The notes beneath the pieces are model-generated. The model was not told the origin of the DNA. It was given only the letters and a program-made list of their open reading frames with translations, and did no database searches. Shown here in pieces: positions 13,423 to 26,759 of a stretch of DNA of 64,000 nt. Origin of the DNA: Liolophura sinensis. Taxonomy: Eukaryota > Mollusca > Polyplacophora > Chitonida > Chitonidae. The position numbers and the translations under genes were made by a program. Every line of letters starts with the position of its first letter. The first letter of the stretch is position 1. The stretch covers positions 30,171,265-30,235,264 of the forward strand of contig NC_088303.1 in assembly GCF_032854445.1 (NCBI RefSeq), in the 5' to 3' direction.

Positions 13423-13799
13423 TTACTGAACTGTACCATGCACATGTAACGTTTACATTGATGTAACCCATTATCACATAATAACATAATAACAACTTTT
13501 CTTACGTATTTATAACTTCTGAATTAATTCCGTATGACGCGTTTCGGTGTTGCTAATAAAAACACCATATAACAACTTTATCAAGTGACTTGACAAAGAT
13601 GTTAGCAACTATATATACACTAATATGTTGTTTATAGAATAAATTCAAAATTTCAGAGCTGTTAATCTAGGAAAATAAGTTTGCCATGAGCTCTAGTAGG
13701 CTCAACAAGTAACTTCTAATTGCCAGGAAGTTATCAACACAGACTTCATCGGGTTCACTGTACTCTAATCTGTCATATTTATATTGTTTTCATTTGTAT

Positions 13800-14095
13800 C
13801 GCTACGGTGGCCTAATGGTTAGGGCGCCCTCCTCGAAGGTGGGACACGGGATCAAACCGGAGTCGGATCATACGAAAGACTTCCTGCCTCTCTTGGCGCT
13901 CAGGGCTGAGAGGTTAGAGCAAGGAACAGAGCTGGATGACCCGGTGTTAGTATAACGTGAACGGGTGGGGTGTCATGCCTGGTGTCGGCATGATACTTCA
14001 TTGGCGGCAGGACTTTGGCGACATGGACTCCCCCTGCCACATGTACACACGTAAAACCCTAAGAATACATACATATATACATACATACTGTTTTC
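13800..14095 (+). mobile_element. Family 3 SINE with tRNA-like head
   Basis: The head GGTGGCCTAATGGTTAGGGC is tRNA-like (A-box TGGCCTAATGG). The body carries GTCGGATCATACGAAAGACT, GCTGAGAGGTTAGAGCAAGG, GACCCGGTGTTAGTATAACG and CATGGACTCCCCCTGCCAC. Three related copies lie elsewhere in the window. Confidence 0.8.
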
Positions 14096-14775
14096 ATTCA
14101 GTCGTCGGTCAAATCAGTAATCAAATTAACAAAACTTGGCTACAGACTAACTAATATAACGCGGTTAAAGGTTTCAAGGCATAAATCAGATTTGGTCGAG
14201 ATCGTTGAGGGCTTTTACTCATTTCGTCATTACTAAAAGGCTTTCTCGGGCTGTACAGTGGTTTAACAAAGGAGCCAATTCGCATAGCAATTTGAACACT
14301 AGCCATTTCGCATATATAACATATTTGTACTTAAAGAAAGCGCATGTCGTTAAGCCCACGCGATGGTTGTTTATACAGTTGTGCATTTGGAGCATACAAA
14401 ATCAAATATATGAACGCATAACAATTGTTAGCTAAACTTAATTTGATTTAATCTTATCACGTTATATTGCAGTGCGGTTCACATCAGGCGTACAGCATTG
14501 CAAGGGAGATAACCCACTTGCAATTTATCAGTGCTCACTAGACAGGCCACATCATAAGCCATGCTGAAGGTTGTAAACCTTTGACGAACTCAACAAACGA
14601 TTGATCTTACAACTCCCGACTGGACAGTTTAACAGCTAGGTTTAATTCAGGGGAGGAAAAAATTGCATGAAGGATTTTGCAGTGGGTATTGTATGTTACT
14701 TTTGTTGTGGCCACCCACAGTGTTTTTATCCTTTGTTTAATTTATTTGTTTATTTCTGTGATTGGTGCTTAACGT

Positions 14776-14940
14776 CGTGGCTGTGTATTTCAGGCCTCGA
14801 TCGTGTTGGTTCGTGGCTGTGTATTTGTAACCTTGATCGTGGTGAGTCGTGGCTGTGTATTTGTAACCTTGATCGTGGTGAGTCGTGGCTGTGTATTTGT
14901 AACCTTGATCGTGGTGAGTCGTGGCTGTGTATTTGAGCCA
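14776..14940. repeat. 36-bp tandem repeat, ~4.5 copies
   Basis: GTGGCTGTGTATTTGTAACC then TTGATCGTGGTGAGTC, repeated with few changes. The period is 12 codons, which explains open frames on both strands. Confidence 0.93.
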
Positions 14941-17900
14941 CAGTAATAATAAATCACTCGGCTGTTTATTTGCATCTCACTATTTCCTCAACATTTACAA
15001 CCGTTTTCTCTTCTGTGTATACAACTACGGCCTCTTGTTCTGCACAGCTGACCGAGGATCACTAGCCCGCCGTAACAGTTCCAGTCAGCAGTATTAGAGT
15101 ATTAACCTGCTACAAAGCCACAATCGTCCACGCCCAATCCACGTGTGTCCACCACGCGTGGTAAACTTTGACAGATACTTATCTATCATGTCCCCTTTCT
15201 CATTTTCCCACGGCCGAGATTTTCACCCTTTGTACCTCAAGCTAACATCACAATACACGGAACGACACCACATATAATAAATTATGATAAATGTTTGTAG
15301 TGTCAGAAACGTTTTAATTGCGCGCAACAGCGAAGTAACTGGTGCATAAACAAATGATATCACTTAGCTGAAATGGTGACTTTTTAAAGTGTCTTTCGCG
15401 AGCTTATATCTGTATATATAGATGTGTAGGTAAGAACAAAGACAGATACCAATACGAAAATGCCGTTATACAACTTAAAGCATTCGTCATGTTTTGCACA
15501 TTTCGTGCAAACTACCCGCATGTTATATGCAGTATAAGGAATGCTCTTCTCCCATATACATAAAGTGGCATGGCGTTTCACAAATCCAAGAAATTTAGAT
15601 TTTTTTTCTAAATAAAGTTTGACTGTACAAATCTACTGGAAGTTCATGTATGCTCCTCGATTCTGTAACAACCACTGACGCTCACAAAAAGATGTCCACT
15701 GTGACCTCATATATACTCATGAAAATGAATTCTTAAATTCATCGGTGCTTTTATCTTATCTTCAGTAAACATCTGAAGCATGACAGCAAAACGTGAAAAA
15801 AAAAAACGTATAATAATAAACGCTTGAAAAGAATTAATACACTACGTCTGAAATAGCTTATTTTATATACCTTAAAAATAAACTTTAGTGTCATAAACAG
15901 GGCATTATTTGAACGTGTTCCTGTACAGCAGTATGGCAAGATGACAACGCAGTGCAGTACATCTGTAGCCAATTGTATAGTCAGAACTTCGCCGCCTACT
16001 TACACGATAACATCATAACTTGATACTATCACACTACACGTCTTTTCAGACAATGCATCCAAGACAGACAATAAAATATAGGCAATAATAGGATTGGCGA
16101 GAGTACCGACCCTAGACACACACCCTCGTGTACGACATACAAATGATAACATCTTTACATCTCAGCTGTTTCTTAAAGAGTCACGGCCTTGGGAGTGTTG
16201 ATAAGAGGCTATAGCAAAATTCATGAACGAAAAGAACCAACTCTTTCCATTGCTGTGGTTTCTTCCAAAAAGGAACTCTCCTCAATGGTGCATCTATGTT
16301 TATGATAAATGTTTGAAGTTTTCTCCGGCATTTTTCACGCCCATAAAACATGGTGCTTAACAACTGCTCCACAAAAGCCTGCGCAAAGCAGTGGCTCGTG
16401 AAAGGCATGGAAAGCCATTTAGTCAGATCTCCACAAAAATGTCTCGTGCTCTCTGAAAGGTGCTGATGAAATTAGAGGGCACATACCTTCACAGGTTGAC
16501 GTTAATACAATCTTGTTTTGCGACGACTGAATTAAATCCTTTCACTCTTTAACAGAGATCGCAGTTTTAAGGGATATATTTTTCGGAGGTCAAAATCCAG
16601 AAAATTTAGACGAACACGGAGTTTGTCTCTCTGGTAGTAGCCATTCGTTTACCGATACATCATTTGTACATATATGCAAGGTTTAAGCTGATTAAATGTC
16701 GACATGTGACTATTATTCGCTGGTATAAAAATTATAGAGTCTTGCCCAGGTATTAAATATAGTGCTGTCAGTACTGCTTTGCTTACTTCACATTTTGTTG
16801 TGTAGATTTTTTTGTAGAATGAATCATCAACCGTACAGGATCACCTCCAAGAACGGTATCATCTACGTAAGAGACTGTATATGGCACTACATGTGAGTGG
16901 TACTACATGTAAGTGGCACTGCATGCACTAGTGCAGTTCTAGCAAGTATTCAATTGCCCTTCAGTGACCCTTCTTCTGCTTCATCTGATAGTGTGCTGTG
17001 CTATTGTTATAGTTTATGTTAGATGTTAAACAGAAGATAGGTGAATCTGAATATATAGGTGCATCTGAATCTAGGTGCTTTACAGGCACACCGTGCCACT
17101 GTCTCGCTATGGGACACCTGCAGAGAACATCCGCAATTACGTACAGTGTGCTGACGTACAATAGCATACGTTTTTGCTAGACACACGTCACACAGATGTA
17201 CACAAGTAGATATTACATTATGTAGAAGAAGAACAAATGTGACATTTCGAAATGCGTTTGTACCCTAAATTGCTTAAGCCTCATTTGCTTTCTGTGATTT
17301 TCGAAAGCAACTAGCTGCTTTCAAGTCACATGTTTAGTATTTGTTGGGAGGACATTTTGCAGCTGCCAGTTGACATTATTCAATGTAATTACAGTATGAA
17401 GCCGGACAGTTATTACCCAGACACAAGCATATGCTAATGAACTCAGAAAGAATATGAAAACATGACGATAATCAAACCATGCTTTGAATCAAACGGTTCC
17501 AAAGATATATCAGTCTTATCATTCTGAAGTTGTCCCTTAGCCTCGTTCCCATGGTTCCACTCAACGTCCCTCAGAACGAGGTTAATTCGATAATTTCCTG
17601 TTGCATTGTGCTCGTCACGTGTTCTTACTTACATTTACTTACAACATTTGTTTAACATGCAGAATGTTTCTCGACACCCGAAACTTCACGCAGGGAGAGC
17701 AGAGTGGACAGAGAATGGAGCTCAGTGTTTGCTGGCAGGTTGGACATGCATTTCGAAGAGATTTCACAGAATGCGGTCACTGTGAAAGCTTTGGTCAGGC
17801 AGAACAGCATGAAATCATTGTCGGCTCTCAATGAAGCTCAGTTAACATGTCCAACGTATGTGTGTGAAAAAAGCAGGTTTCGAGTTTCCCCTGTCTTCGT

Positions 17901-18092
17901 ATTTACGAAAGACAGGCCTTTCCATGCAGCGCAGGCATTAACCGTTCCTCTCATGAATTTGCTCGAAGAACTAAGTCTATTCAAAAACTGGGGCGTCGTT
18001 TTCTAGTCAAAGGCGAGCATTCTGATGAACAGCTTATAAAAACACGCTTGCTCTGTAAAATAACAAGAACATTTTCCCTGCATACTGATAAC
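14941..18092. other. Intergenic, no gene recognised
   Basis: A stretch at 17665-17860 has an acceptor-like ATGCAG and a donor-like AACGTATGT, with one frame open, but the encoded peptide matches no family I know. The rest is featureless. Confidence 0.5.
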
Positions 18093-18275
<183 letters not shown>

Positions 18276-19834
18276 GAGTGTTGCTATACCGTTGCTACCT
18301 ATGTTTATAACATGTGTCGCCATAGTAATTAAAAGCAACTCAGCATACGATCGCTTTGTTCCAGTTCCTATGAACTAGTTGTAAACTGTATAAGTACGCT
18401 TTCTAAAGAATTGCATTGTAGAAAAATAGAAATAGAAAACAACCATATTCTTATAAAATAGAAAAAGTCGATTGAAGCGGGTAACGTATATGAAATCGCA
18501 AAGGACGTCGTGTACTTTATATGTGACAAGATCAGCATCTTCTGTCAACGCATTTATAGTTTCCAAATATTTTATGGGTAGAATTTTCTAGCCAGCACAT
18601 TCATAATTTACATTTTGGTAGCGTCCTGCAGCCACATTTCTACTTGGATTAGCTACGTAGACATTTCTGGTGTGGAGAGACTCTACAGTAAATAACTTTT
18701 ACGTTCCTTGTTACATTTCCTGGCTTCGTTATTCGGGAATGTACAGTTGCGGGGTCTTCCTCCTACTTAAAACGATTTCTGTGCTTAAAGATGTGGGCAC
18801 GTATGGCGACATGGCCAAGATATTACACGAATTACCTAATCTGTCGGACAAATTTAGGAAAGTTCGGCTGTCGTACTTTCCTGAGGGAAAATTACCTTTT
18901 CTGAATAGAGTGACGTCACCAACCAGCGCTTAAGCTAGTATCAAAGCCATGAAGAAAGTAATTACGATATGACAAAGTACTGAGTAGTACTTCATTAGAT
19001 TTATTTGGATGAGATATTAAATAGAGCGTATTCTACAGTGACAGTAGAATATCATTGATATTTTTCTAGTTGTGAGTTGTGGACATGACGCATGGGGTTG
19101 AGGTATCATTTTCACATCTTCGCATCTCGTGGGTTATAATTTGCAACTCTCATTCAAAAACTATTTATGGTATTATGCATTACAACATTTGTGGTATTTG
19201 TGGTAACCGTTAGTGATTTTAATAAATGTCTGTTTTTTAAGGTAAATAATTCATGTAATGCATTTTAAATGTCATTTTCAGTCCTGTTATTCAATAAGAA
19301 AGTTAGAATGTTTTAAGAAGTAGTGCGCCTTGTGTTCTTGCGGTATCTCGAGCCGTCGCTCGACTGTGAACCGAGTGGGAAGCATGTCCAATGCCGTACT
19401 GAATATGTACTGATACAAGTTGATGTATATGCGCGCTGGTAAACAGACTCGGCAGTCGGTTTTCCTACTAGAAGCTATCAACCGAGAACATGTGTACTGT
19501 GTGTAACATGTGGCTAGACCGGGAGAAAGTGTTAGTCAATGGTCAAGGTTATCAGCTCTGCAATATCAAAATATTAAATATTTTGAGAAATGAGTCATTA
19601 CATAGCGTGGGATATGATTTTGACATTCCACCTCTATATTAACAGTGTTAACCAAAATGTCGTCTATAATTTTATTCAGTTTACATATACCTTTTTATGA
19701 GTTTCTCTTCAAATTTTTATTTTCTTGGTTTAGCTCCCAGAATGCCGAGAATTTCAAAGTTAATACATTTTGCCTAAAACCAATGTTTATGTTAATGCTT
19801 GCAACAAGACAGCTGATGTATGCTCGGGGTTTCA
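18276..19834. other. Intergenic, no gene recognised
   Basis: AT-rich; no repeat or exon that I can support. Confidence 0.55.
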
Positions 19835-20015
19835 GGTGATACTGAACAATTTTACGGTCATACGACGGCGAGGAGTGTCTGTGAACATATGTCTCTTTGT
19901 GGCAGGGCGGGTCCATGCCCCAAAAATGCTGCCGCCATGCACTGGAGTATATCATGCCGAAGACACGAGGCATGACACCAAACCCAGATATATTATACCG
20001 ACACCGGGTTAATCA
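19835..20015 (-). mobile_element. Family 3 SINE, 3' part
   Basis: Reversed copy: TTTACGGTCATACGACGGCG, GTGGCAGGGCGGGTCCATGC and ATACCGACACCGGGTTAATC. Confidence 0.78.
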
Positions 20016-21269
20016 GCAGGATAGCTTGGTGGAGCCATGGATCTTCAGTGGCATAAGGCCTTAATCTGTGAAATGTTCAATATTTAAAAGATATATCAAA
20101 ACTGGCTCTCTGAGTTTTCTTTTTTCCCCCGAACTTCTAATAGTTCAAGCCGGGTGCTGACGTGGCCAGTACTTCGTCGCTAAGTATACGTTCAGTTGAA
20201 TCTATATATTGTTCGGTGGATAAATGGTATGTCACTTACAGGTTGAATTTAGAGCTGATATATTAAACATTTCAATGCAACTTCACTCGATTAACTTTCT
20301 ATATTCCCTTCTGGTTTAAAGGCTCTATGTAGCCATATATCTATAAAATTCCCGTCCCGTTTCTGTCAGCAGTAAGTGAATATTAAGCCCATTGAGATAT
20401 ACCGTGTAAAGAAACGTATGTTTTTATTCCTCTGAAATGCTCTCTGCTCAAAGGTGTGCTTTTTAAGGATTTTTTCTCAGCGTATGGCAAATGGCTTTTT
20501 TAAACGACTACATTCCTTTGAGTAAGGATTGTTTCCCTTCGGTAGACACAGTTTTTCCGTGTTTCACTTTTTATAACTGATCAGGCTTGAAATTGCTCAT
20601 CGAAGCATGAGCGCTGAAGGAAAAGATTTCTGAAAGCATAATCAATGAGAATGGAATTAATCAATTCAGACGAGGCAGACTCATGCGCCCCACAACACGT
20701 CTACATGGAGACGCCGTCATGCTTCCGGGTGGCAGGATAGTTTCGGTTCAATAAAGATAAATCAGAGATCTATATAGATAAAAAATTGAAATACACAAAT
20801 CAAAGGACTACCGGAAGGCTTTACGACGTGGAGGATTTGTGACCAATTGTAATCGTGAAGTCATGCAAATGAGAGACCGCTTTGGTCCAGTCTGTCTTTG
20901 TCAAAGGTCAAACTTTCGCTGGTCAAGCTGACCTAAAGTAGGAAAAAAGGTATGGTCATTAAAACTTTTCATGGTAACACTGTCCAGTCAACCAGGCATA
21001 GATATTTATCAAGCTCACCCAAGTCTCTAGAGTGAAATGTGTAATGTATAATGTGTAGAGTGAAAGAGTTATCGAGTTTGTAGATATTGAAAAATATTTC
21101 TGACGGTTGTGCTCCGTGAATGGAAGTCAAGAATCATGATTCATGAATTTATACCATTATCATTGATATAAAATAAGGAAAACAGTTGTGCATTAAATGA
21201 GAAGAAATCATAAAAATGATGTCAAAATCCAAAGAAAGGGCATGAAAAGTTATAAGCAAAAATTGTGTT
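20016..21269. other. Intergenic, no gene recognised
   Basis: AT-rich with no long open frame. Confidence 0.55.
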
Positions 21270-21545
21270 CAATTTTTTATTTCGATTTTTTTTTCTTTCA
21301 GGAGAAAGGGTGTTTGGAAATGTTGAATATGGTGGGTATTTGTGACCACCTCTTGATATATGTCGTCTTTGCGTAGCAATGTTCTAAATGTGATGCTTGT
21401 CTAATGAATTTATTTGAAAGTAAATTTGTTGTTTATATCCAAACATATGAACATAACATATAAGCGGTCACAAATACCCACCATAAATAATTTTCCAGTG
21501 TCCTTTTTGTCTTTGAAGAACAATGGAAATAAACAACAACTTAAG
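21270..21545. repeat. Imperfect fold-back inverted repeat
   Basis: TGGTGGGTATTTGTGACC (21330-21347) is repeated in inverse at 21465-21482. Weaker pairing extends outward on both sides for tens of bases (GGAAA..TATGGTGGG in both). Arms of roughly 90-105 bp enclose about 80 bp. No clear target-site duplication is seen. Confidence 0.55.
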
Positions 21546-21871
21546 ACCACATTGACAGCCAACTTTTCGCATTCTTTCATCCGAAGTTTATGTAATTTTT
21601 GTGTTTTCTGCACCTTTAGCTAGCTATATATAGCTATACATATAAGAAACTTGTCCATAAAATCTCACAAAATTAACGTGGGACAAATTATCACAGCCAT
21701 TTCCTCTTTATGCATTGTGAGTGGCGGCAAATGTATGCAGAAATGTTTTGCTCTACCATCTACCTCATCAACCTATTATATTTTAAGGAAATGATACCTC
21801 CAGTCAATTTTACATAAGTTATTCGTATCAAACATACCAAATAGCGTACAGGTATATCAGTTCTGTTAAGT

Positions 21872-21955
21872 AATTAATTGATTAATTTGTTTATTTAATG
21901 TTTTACGCCATATTCAAGAATATTTCAATAATACGACGGCGGCCAATATTATGGA
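21872..21955 (-). mobile_element. Family 1 SINE, 3' fragment
   Basis: Reverse tail with TTTACGCCATATTCAAGAAT and ACGACGGCGGCCAATATTAT. Confidence 0.7.
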
Positions 21956-22119
21956 GTATAATCGTGGATACCTTACCTATAATGAAGAACGTTATTTCGT
22001 AGTCATATCCTACAGGTTTAGGTTAATCAGATTCATTTATTATACACTGCACACGGATAACTTTATGCGTTGGTGATGTCGTTCTATTCAGCATACAGTC
22101 TTGACTGTCAGAAAGATTT

Positions 22120-22990
22120 TAAGTGGTGATTATGTTAAAGACTACTGGCAAATTCTCACACTTAATCCAGTCTCTTGTCGATTTACCTCAGTTAGGGTGT
22201 TGTTCTAAGTGTTTATGTAAATTCTTAAATAGCACTACGGTTTGAACAGAATTAGGTTAAAATATACACTGATGTTAATTTCAATTTATCCTCTGTCAGT
22301 GATCTAGAATTACTCAAAATTACACAGTTAACAAAGAATCACATGAAAGAAAATCTATCAGGCTTCGGAGGCACTTGGTACATCAGCAAAATCCTAGTTT
22401 ATGCAGGGATATAAAAGACTACATACAGCATGGAGAGTAAAAGCAGAACAGCGACAACGACATTTTGGTTATTTATTTATTTAATTGGTGTTTTACGCCG
22501 TACTCAAGAATACTCCACTTTCTTATATGACGGTGGCCAGCATTGTGGTGGGAGGAAACCGGACAGAGCCCGGCAGAAACCCACGACCATCTGCAAGTTG
22601 CTGTTTGACCCGAGGAGAAGCCAGCATGAGCTGGACTTGACCTCACAGCGATCGTATTGGTGAGAGGCTCCTGGGTCATTACGTTGCATTAGCGCGCTAA
22701 CCAAGTGAGCCACAGAGGCCCCAACGACAGTTTGGTAGCTTGGCAAATGATTGCAGGTAACTGATGAAATCCGGCATCTTGTCAGCTTACCTGTGTTGCA
22801 GGGTTTTATCCTGTACGTGTAATTGCTTTAATAGTATAGAAAGTTTCACATCCTAGGAACAGGAATTAAGCAGAATTAAGTAAAACATACCCGTTTACGT
22901 AGGAAAACAATAAACAGGCTGCATATAGTGTGGAGAGTAAAAGCAGCGCAGTGAGCGACGACAATCTGCTAGGAGAACTTAGTCTTGGCA
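22120..22990 (+). repeat. Unclassified dispersed repeat, copies 2 and 3, interrupted by a SINE
   Basis: 22120-22465 and 22735-22990 carry related sequence, including TTACCTCAGTTAGGGTGTTG / TTACCTGTGTTGCAGGGTTT and GGAGAGTAAAAGCAG in both. The family 1 SINE at 22471-22721 separates them. Confidence 0.5.
22471..22721 (-). mobile_element. Family 1 SINE, near full length
   Basis: Runs from the reversed ATTTATTTATTTAATTGGTG tail, through the core, to the head (GCGCGCTAACCAAGTGAGCC) ending in AGAGGCC. It lies between two stretches related to the unclassified repeat at 22120-22990. Confidence 0.87.
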
Positions 22991-24044
22991 AAAGGGTAAA
23001 ATGTGGCCTCATCTCACGTCACGGCCTTGGGAACACCACAGGAAAATTTCATTTCTGCGCCTTACACGCACGTTGTGTAAATTGGTTGATGATAGAAGGG
23101 GTAAGTACAAACATGACTGGTGGTTTTACTCTGGTCACTGAGATTCCTTCGGTTGATGTAAAGTCATAGCCGATCAGTTCCAAAATATAACGACATACAA
23201 TGCTATTTTTAATTTTTTATATAACCGTTTAATAATAATTTTCTCAAAAGTTCATAAGTTTGAACTCAAAACTGTCATAGTATTTCTGTTTTCATACATA
23301 CCTACATTGTTCACTACATGATTATAATGATGGTTGTTTCACATAACACATAGATCTATATAATAACAATTTTTATTCATCAACATTTGCCCTCTATAAT
23401 TTTGTGGCCTATAGATATTTAAGGTAAAAAATGGTATAATGAGGTAAAAACTCTTATCTTGATAGATATATTTAATAAGCTGATGATGATATTTTGAACA
23501 GCTCACCTAATGACCCACCTGAGTTTAAAGTCTTCTCCTTGCGGGCGTTTCTCACGTGGTCAGATAAATCAATGTTGACAAGTAAGAGAGATAACTGTGA
23601 ACAGACTCCCGCGTGAGCCACACATGTGACGAGACTAGTGTGAAACTCTGAACATTAGCAGAACGCTAGAGACCGGGGGCACAGGCTTGATGGAACTGAT
23701 GTCAACCGGACAACACATTACACTGTTCTTGAGATGCTTTTTACCTCGCCCCCAAGGGGCAAATGCCGATAAGAGGTCACAAAGTGACAGTTATAAATAT
23801 AAAGTCCTCAATCTCTGCCAGAAACTATCCATTTGTGGACTTTGAAACAGATATTAGTTGATAAGGGACATCTAAAACACAAATTTTGTAGTGGGCACAT
23901 ACAAATTCTGAAACTTTTTGTACTGTCTTTGCTGGTTGGTTACAAATTGTGAATTGGACATCGTAACATCGTTGTAACATCGATTTACGCCATTTAATGT
24001 ACATTTCTGTACTTTTCGCCTCAAAGAGAAACAGTCACGTGTGA
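22991..24044. other. Intergenic, no gene recognised
   Basis: Unique-looking sequence between the dispersed repeat and the 21/42-bp minisatellite. Confidence 0.55.
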
Positions 24045-24490
24045 TGTTATCCGGACCATCGTTTTTGCCATCATTCGGACCATCACGTGTGTCATTATTG
24101 AGATGTGTGTCATCATTCAGACCATCATGTGTGTCATCATTGAGATGTGTGTCATCATTCAGATCATCTTGTGTGTCATTATTGAGATGTGTGTTATCAT
24201 TCAGACCACCACGTGTGTCGTCATTCAGACCATCTTGTGTGTCATTATTGAAATGTGTGTCATCATTCAGATCATGTTATGTGTTATTATTGAAACGTGT
24301 GTCATCATTCAGACCATGTTATGTGTAATTATTGTGATGTGTGTCATCATTCAGACCATCATGTTTGTCATCAGTCAGACCATCTGATGTGTCGTTATTG
24401 CGATGTCTGTCATCATTCAGACCATCTTATGTGTGTCATTCAGACCATCTTATGTGTATCGTTATTCAGACCCTCATATGTGCCATTGTG
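24045..24490. repeat. 21/42-bp minisatellite
   Basis: The unit CATCATTCAGACCATC alternates with CATTATTGAGATGTGTGT. CATCATTCAG-type starts fall at 24111, 24153 and 24195, giving a 42-bp higher-order unit of two 21-bp halves. Divisibility by three leaves several frames open. Confidence 0.9.
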
Positions 24491-26472
24491 TATGCCATTT
24501 ATATTGGTATGTAGTAACTTAAATGGGTATTTCTAGTACATGTACTTACCTATACTTAACAGATATCAAGGCTGGAAAAGGGTGTCCGATAAAATATAAG
24601 TTGCATAGATATTGCTGGTTTGGATAAAAAATAATCACCACTGCACACGAAACATAAAAAAGAAAGCAAAAATTGCTGTGACGCGTTGCCAATTATTAGG
24701 ATTCATTTAATTAACAGTATGTTTTTCGCCACAGATAATCATCTGTAGCTGTATATTTACCTCCTGTAGATTTCAGATAACCGGTTAAGCAGGCGAAAAC
24801 AACGCTTCAGTCGTGCCATACATTAATTTTGACTTAATAATCAACGGCACAAAGTCCTGTTTAATAAAATCACTGAGCAAGCTATTGATTAAAATCTGTG
24901 TAGCTCAGAAGAAGACGTCACTAGGAACCCATATTGTTTCGGTCTTACCCTTCAAATCTTGTTTCGTTTTTAATTAACATTTTGTCAGTTTTGGCTTACA
25001 TGACACTGATTTATTTGTTGAGATTCATATTTATTTTTTCCTTGAATGCCTACTTTACGTCAGCACAGCGCCATTAGGGAGTCACGTAAATGGGTTGCAG
25101 TCTAGGATGCTATATATTTCAAGCACTTCATTGGCTTTCCGGACGGTAGATTGAAAATCATGTCAGCAGGTATAATCATGTATCGTTGCTAGGCTGATTT
25201 TCGTCACAAACCGTATGCTAATTCCCATGTGAACTGTATGAGACACACTATAACATATTTTACTATCCATGACCTTTGCCACGAGGTATCTGTCCACAGG
25301 ATAACGCCCTGTGCTCACTGTCAGATTAACGGTTTCTAAATTGCACAATACATGGTAAAAGTTTATAAGTAATTCTTACAAAGGGTGAGTCAGCGTGAAA
25401 TCTGATTTCTGCGTTTATATGACTAGACGTATATAGGCTCATTTTCACTTTTTTCAAGGGTCACCACTCACAGATGAAGAAAATGTAAAGGAGAAGGAAT
25501 CACTTATCCTACGATAGCTTACTTACCGCGACTTACTTCTATACAACATAAGAAATTCAGAACGCAAATTCACAGAACGGTTGACACAAAACAAGCACAA
25601 ATTATCAATAGGTTGGACACCCTGCAAATTATCAATGTCGTCGCACTAAGGCCCTTAATTCTGTGAATCGCCCATGTGAAAAAAATCTGACCAACCGATC
25701 TACGGACCGGCCGGCTGACCAACAAAGAGGATTCCCTTTATAGAGCTGTTTGTCGCAGATAAAACAATCAACTAAGACAGAGGTTACATTCTGGTTAATT
25801 CTTCGGTCCAAATCGATGGAGAACATCATCTCAGCGACCTGTATAGTCTTATCATTGTCAGTACTTGTGAGTCCCCCATATTCCCCATGGCTAGCAGTTC
25901 TGGAGACCCTGGGCTGTCATGATATGCTGTACATATCCCCGAGATGCCAGACACAGCCCCCGATGAGCGTCTGGCCAGAGATCACACCTTCATACTAAAT
26001 ACCGGAGATAAACCTCCCAACGTTCCGCAAATTTCCAAGAAAATTACAGGGCATAGGTCTCGCATAAATTAAGTCAACACCTGCACAGGCCTGTGTAGGC
26101 TAATCAAACACACCGGCTCACGTGTACACTGCTATTTAACATATTACCCATGTGAGTCCATCATTTTCGTCGATTTTATAGTGTTTCACAACTAGAAAAC
26201 ATTCGCAACTATATTCCGTTTGGAAGGAGTCAGTGCATAGTTTCTTGCAAGTTTCCTAAACGGGTCGATTATTCATTTTCACATCATCTCGTTTGATCGT
26301 TTTTATAGTTTTTAACTTTGGCAAGGAATTTTCGTAAGAAGAGGCGACTTTTATTTCACAGGAAATTACAGGAGATTATATGTATTCATATTTCTTGACT
26401 TTTTCCGAACTGATTTATATTGAATCAAGCACGGTCGTGCATGAAAGCTAGTAGAATATAAGCTTTCTTTAC

Positions 26473-26475
<3 letters not shown>

Positions 26476-26527
<52 letters not shown>
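26476..26527. repeat. (TA)n microsatellite
   Basis: Perfect TA tract of about 52 bp. Confidence 0.95.
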
Positions 26528-26530
<3 letters not shown>

Positions 26531-26746
26531 AAAACTCAAGCCCATCCGCGCACGTAAGTCGAGAAATCCTCAGATTCACGGAGAATTCTGAAAGATTACG
26601 AAAGTTGCTTCTTGGATGAGACGTACTTCTGAAAAATCTGCCAGTATGAAGACTTACTGTTCGACACGAGCCTAGCACGTGATGAAAAGCAGACTTGCAG
26701 TCGTCAGCGTTGCAGGTAAGGTACGAGTGTAAGCCGAGTCTGCTAA

Positions 26747-26759
26747 GTTCCCACAGGTG
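26747..26759. promoter_or_regulatory. Su(H)/CSL-like site overlapping an E-box, upstream of HES
   Basis: The minus strand reads TGTGGGAAC (26755-26747), a full match to the CSL consensus YGTGRGAAM. It overlaps a CAGGTG E-box at 26754-26759 and lies about 1.6 kb before the HES ATG. A further GTGGGAA core lies on the minus strand at 27278-27284. Such 9-mers occur by chance every 10-20 kb, so function is only suggested by position. Confidence 0.3.

Noticed and set aside
13805-13870. Possible tRNA gene
   Set aside because: It has an A-box-like start but a poor cloverleaf, and it is followed by the family 3 SINE body.
14667-14975. Open frames on both strands with 12-residue repeats
   Set aside because: A 36-bp tandem repeat keeps all frames open; there is no sign of coding selection.
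17665-17860. Candidate internal exon with acceptor- and donor-like ends and an open frame
   Set aside because: No recognisable protein similarity, no partner exons, and such signals are frequent by chance.
24041-24536. Three overlapping open frames encoding Cys/Ser/Ile-rich repeats
   Set aside because: They result from a 21/42-bp minisatellite whose period is a multiple of three.
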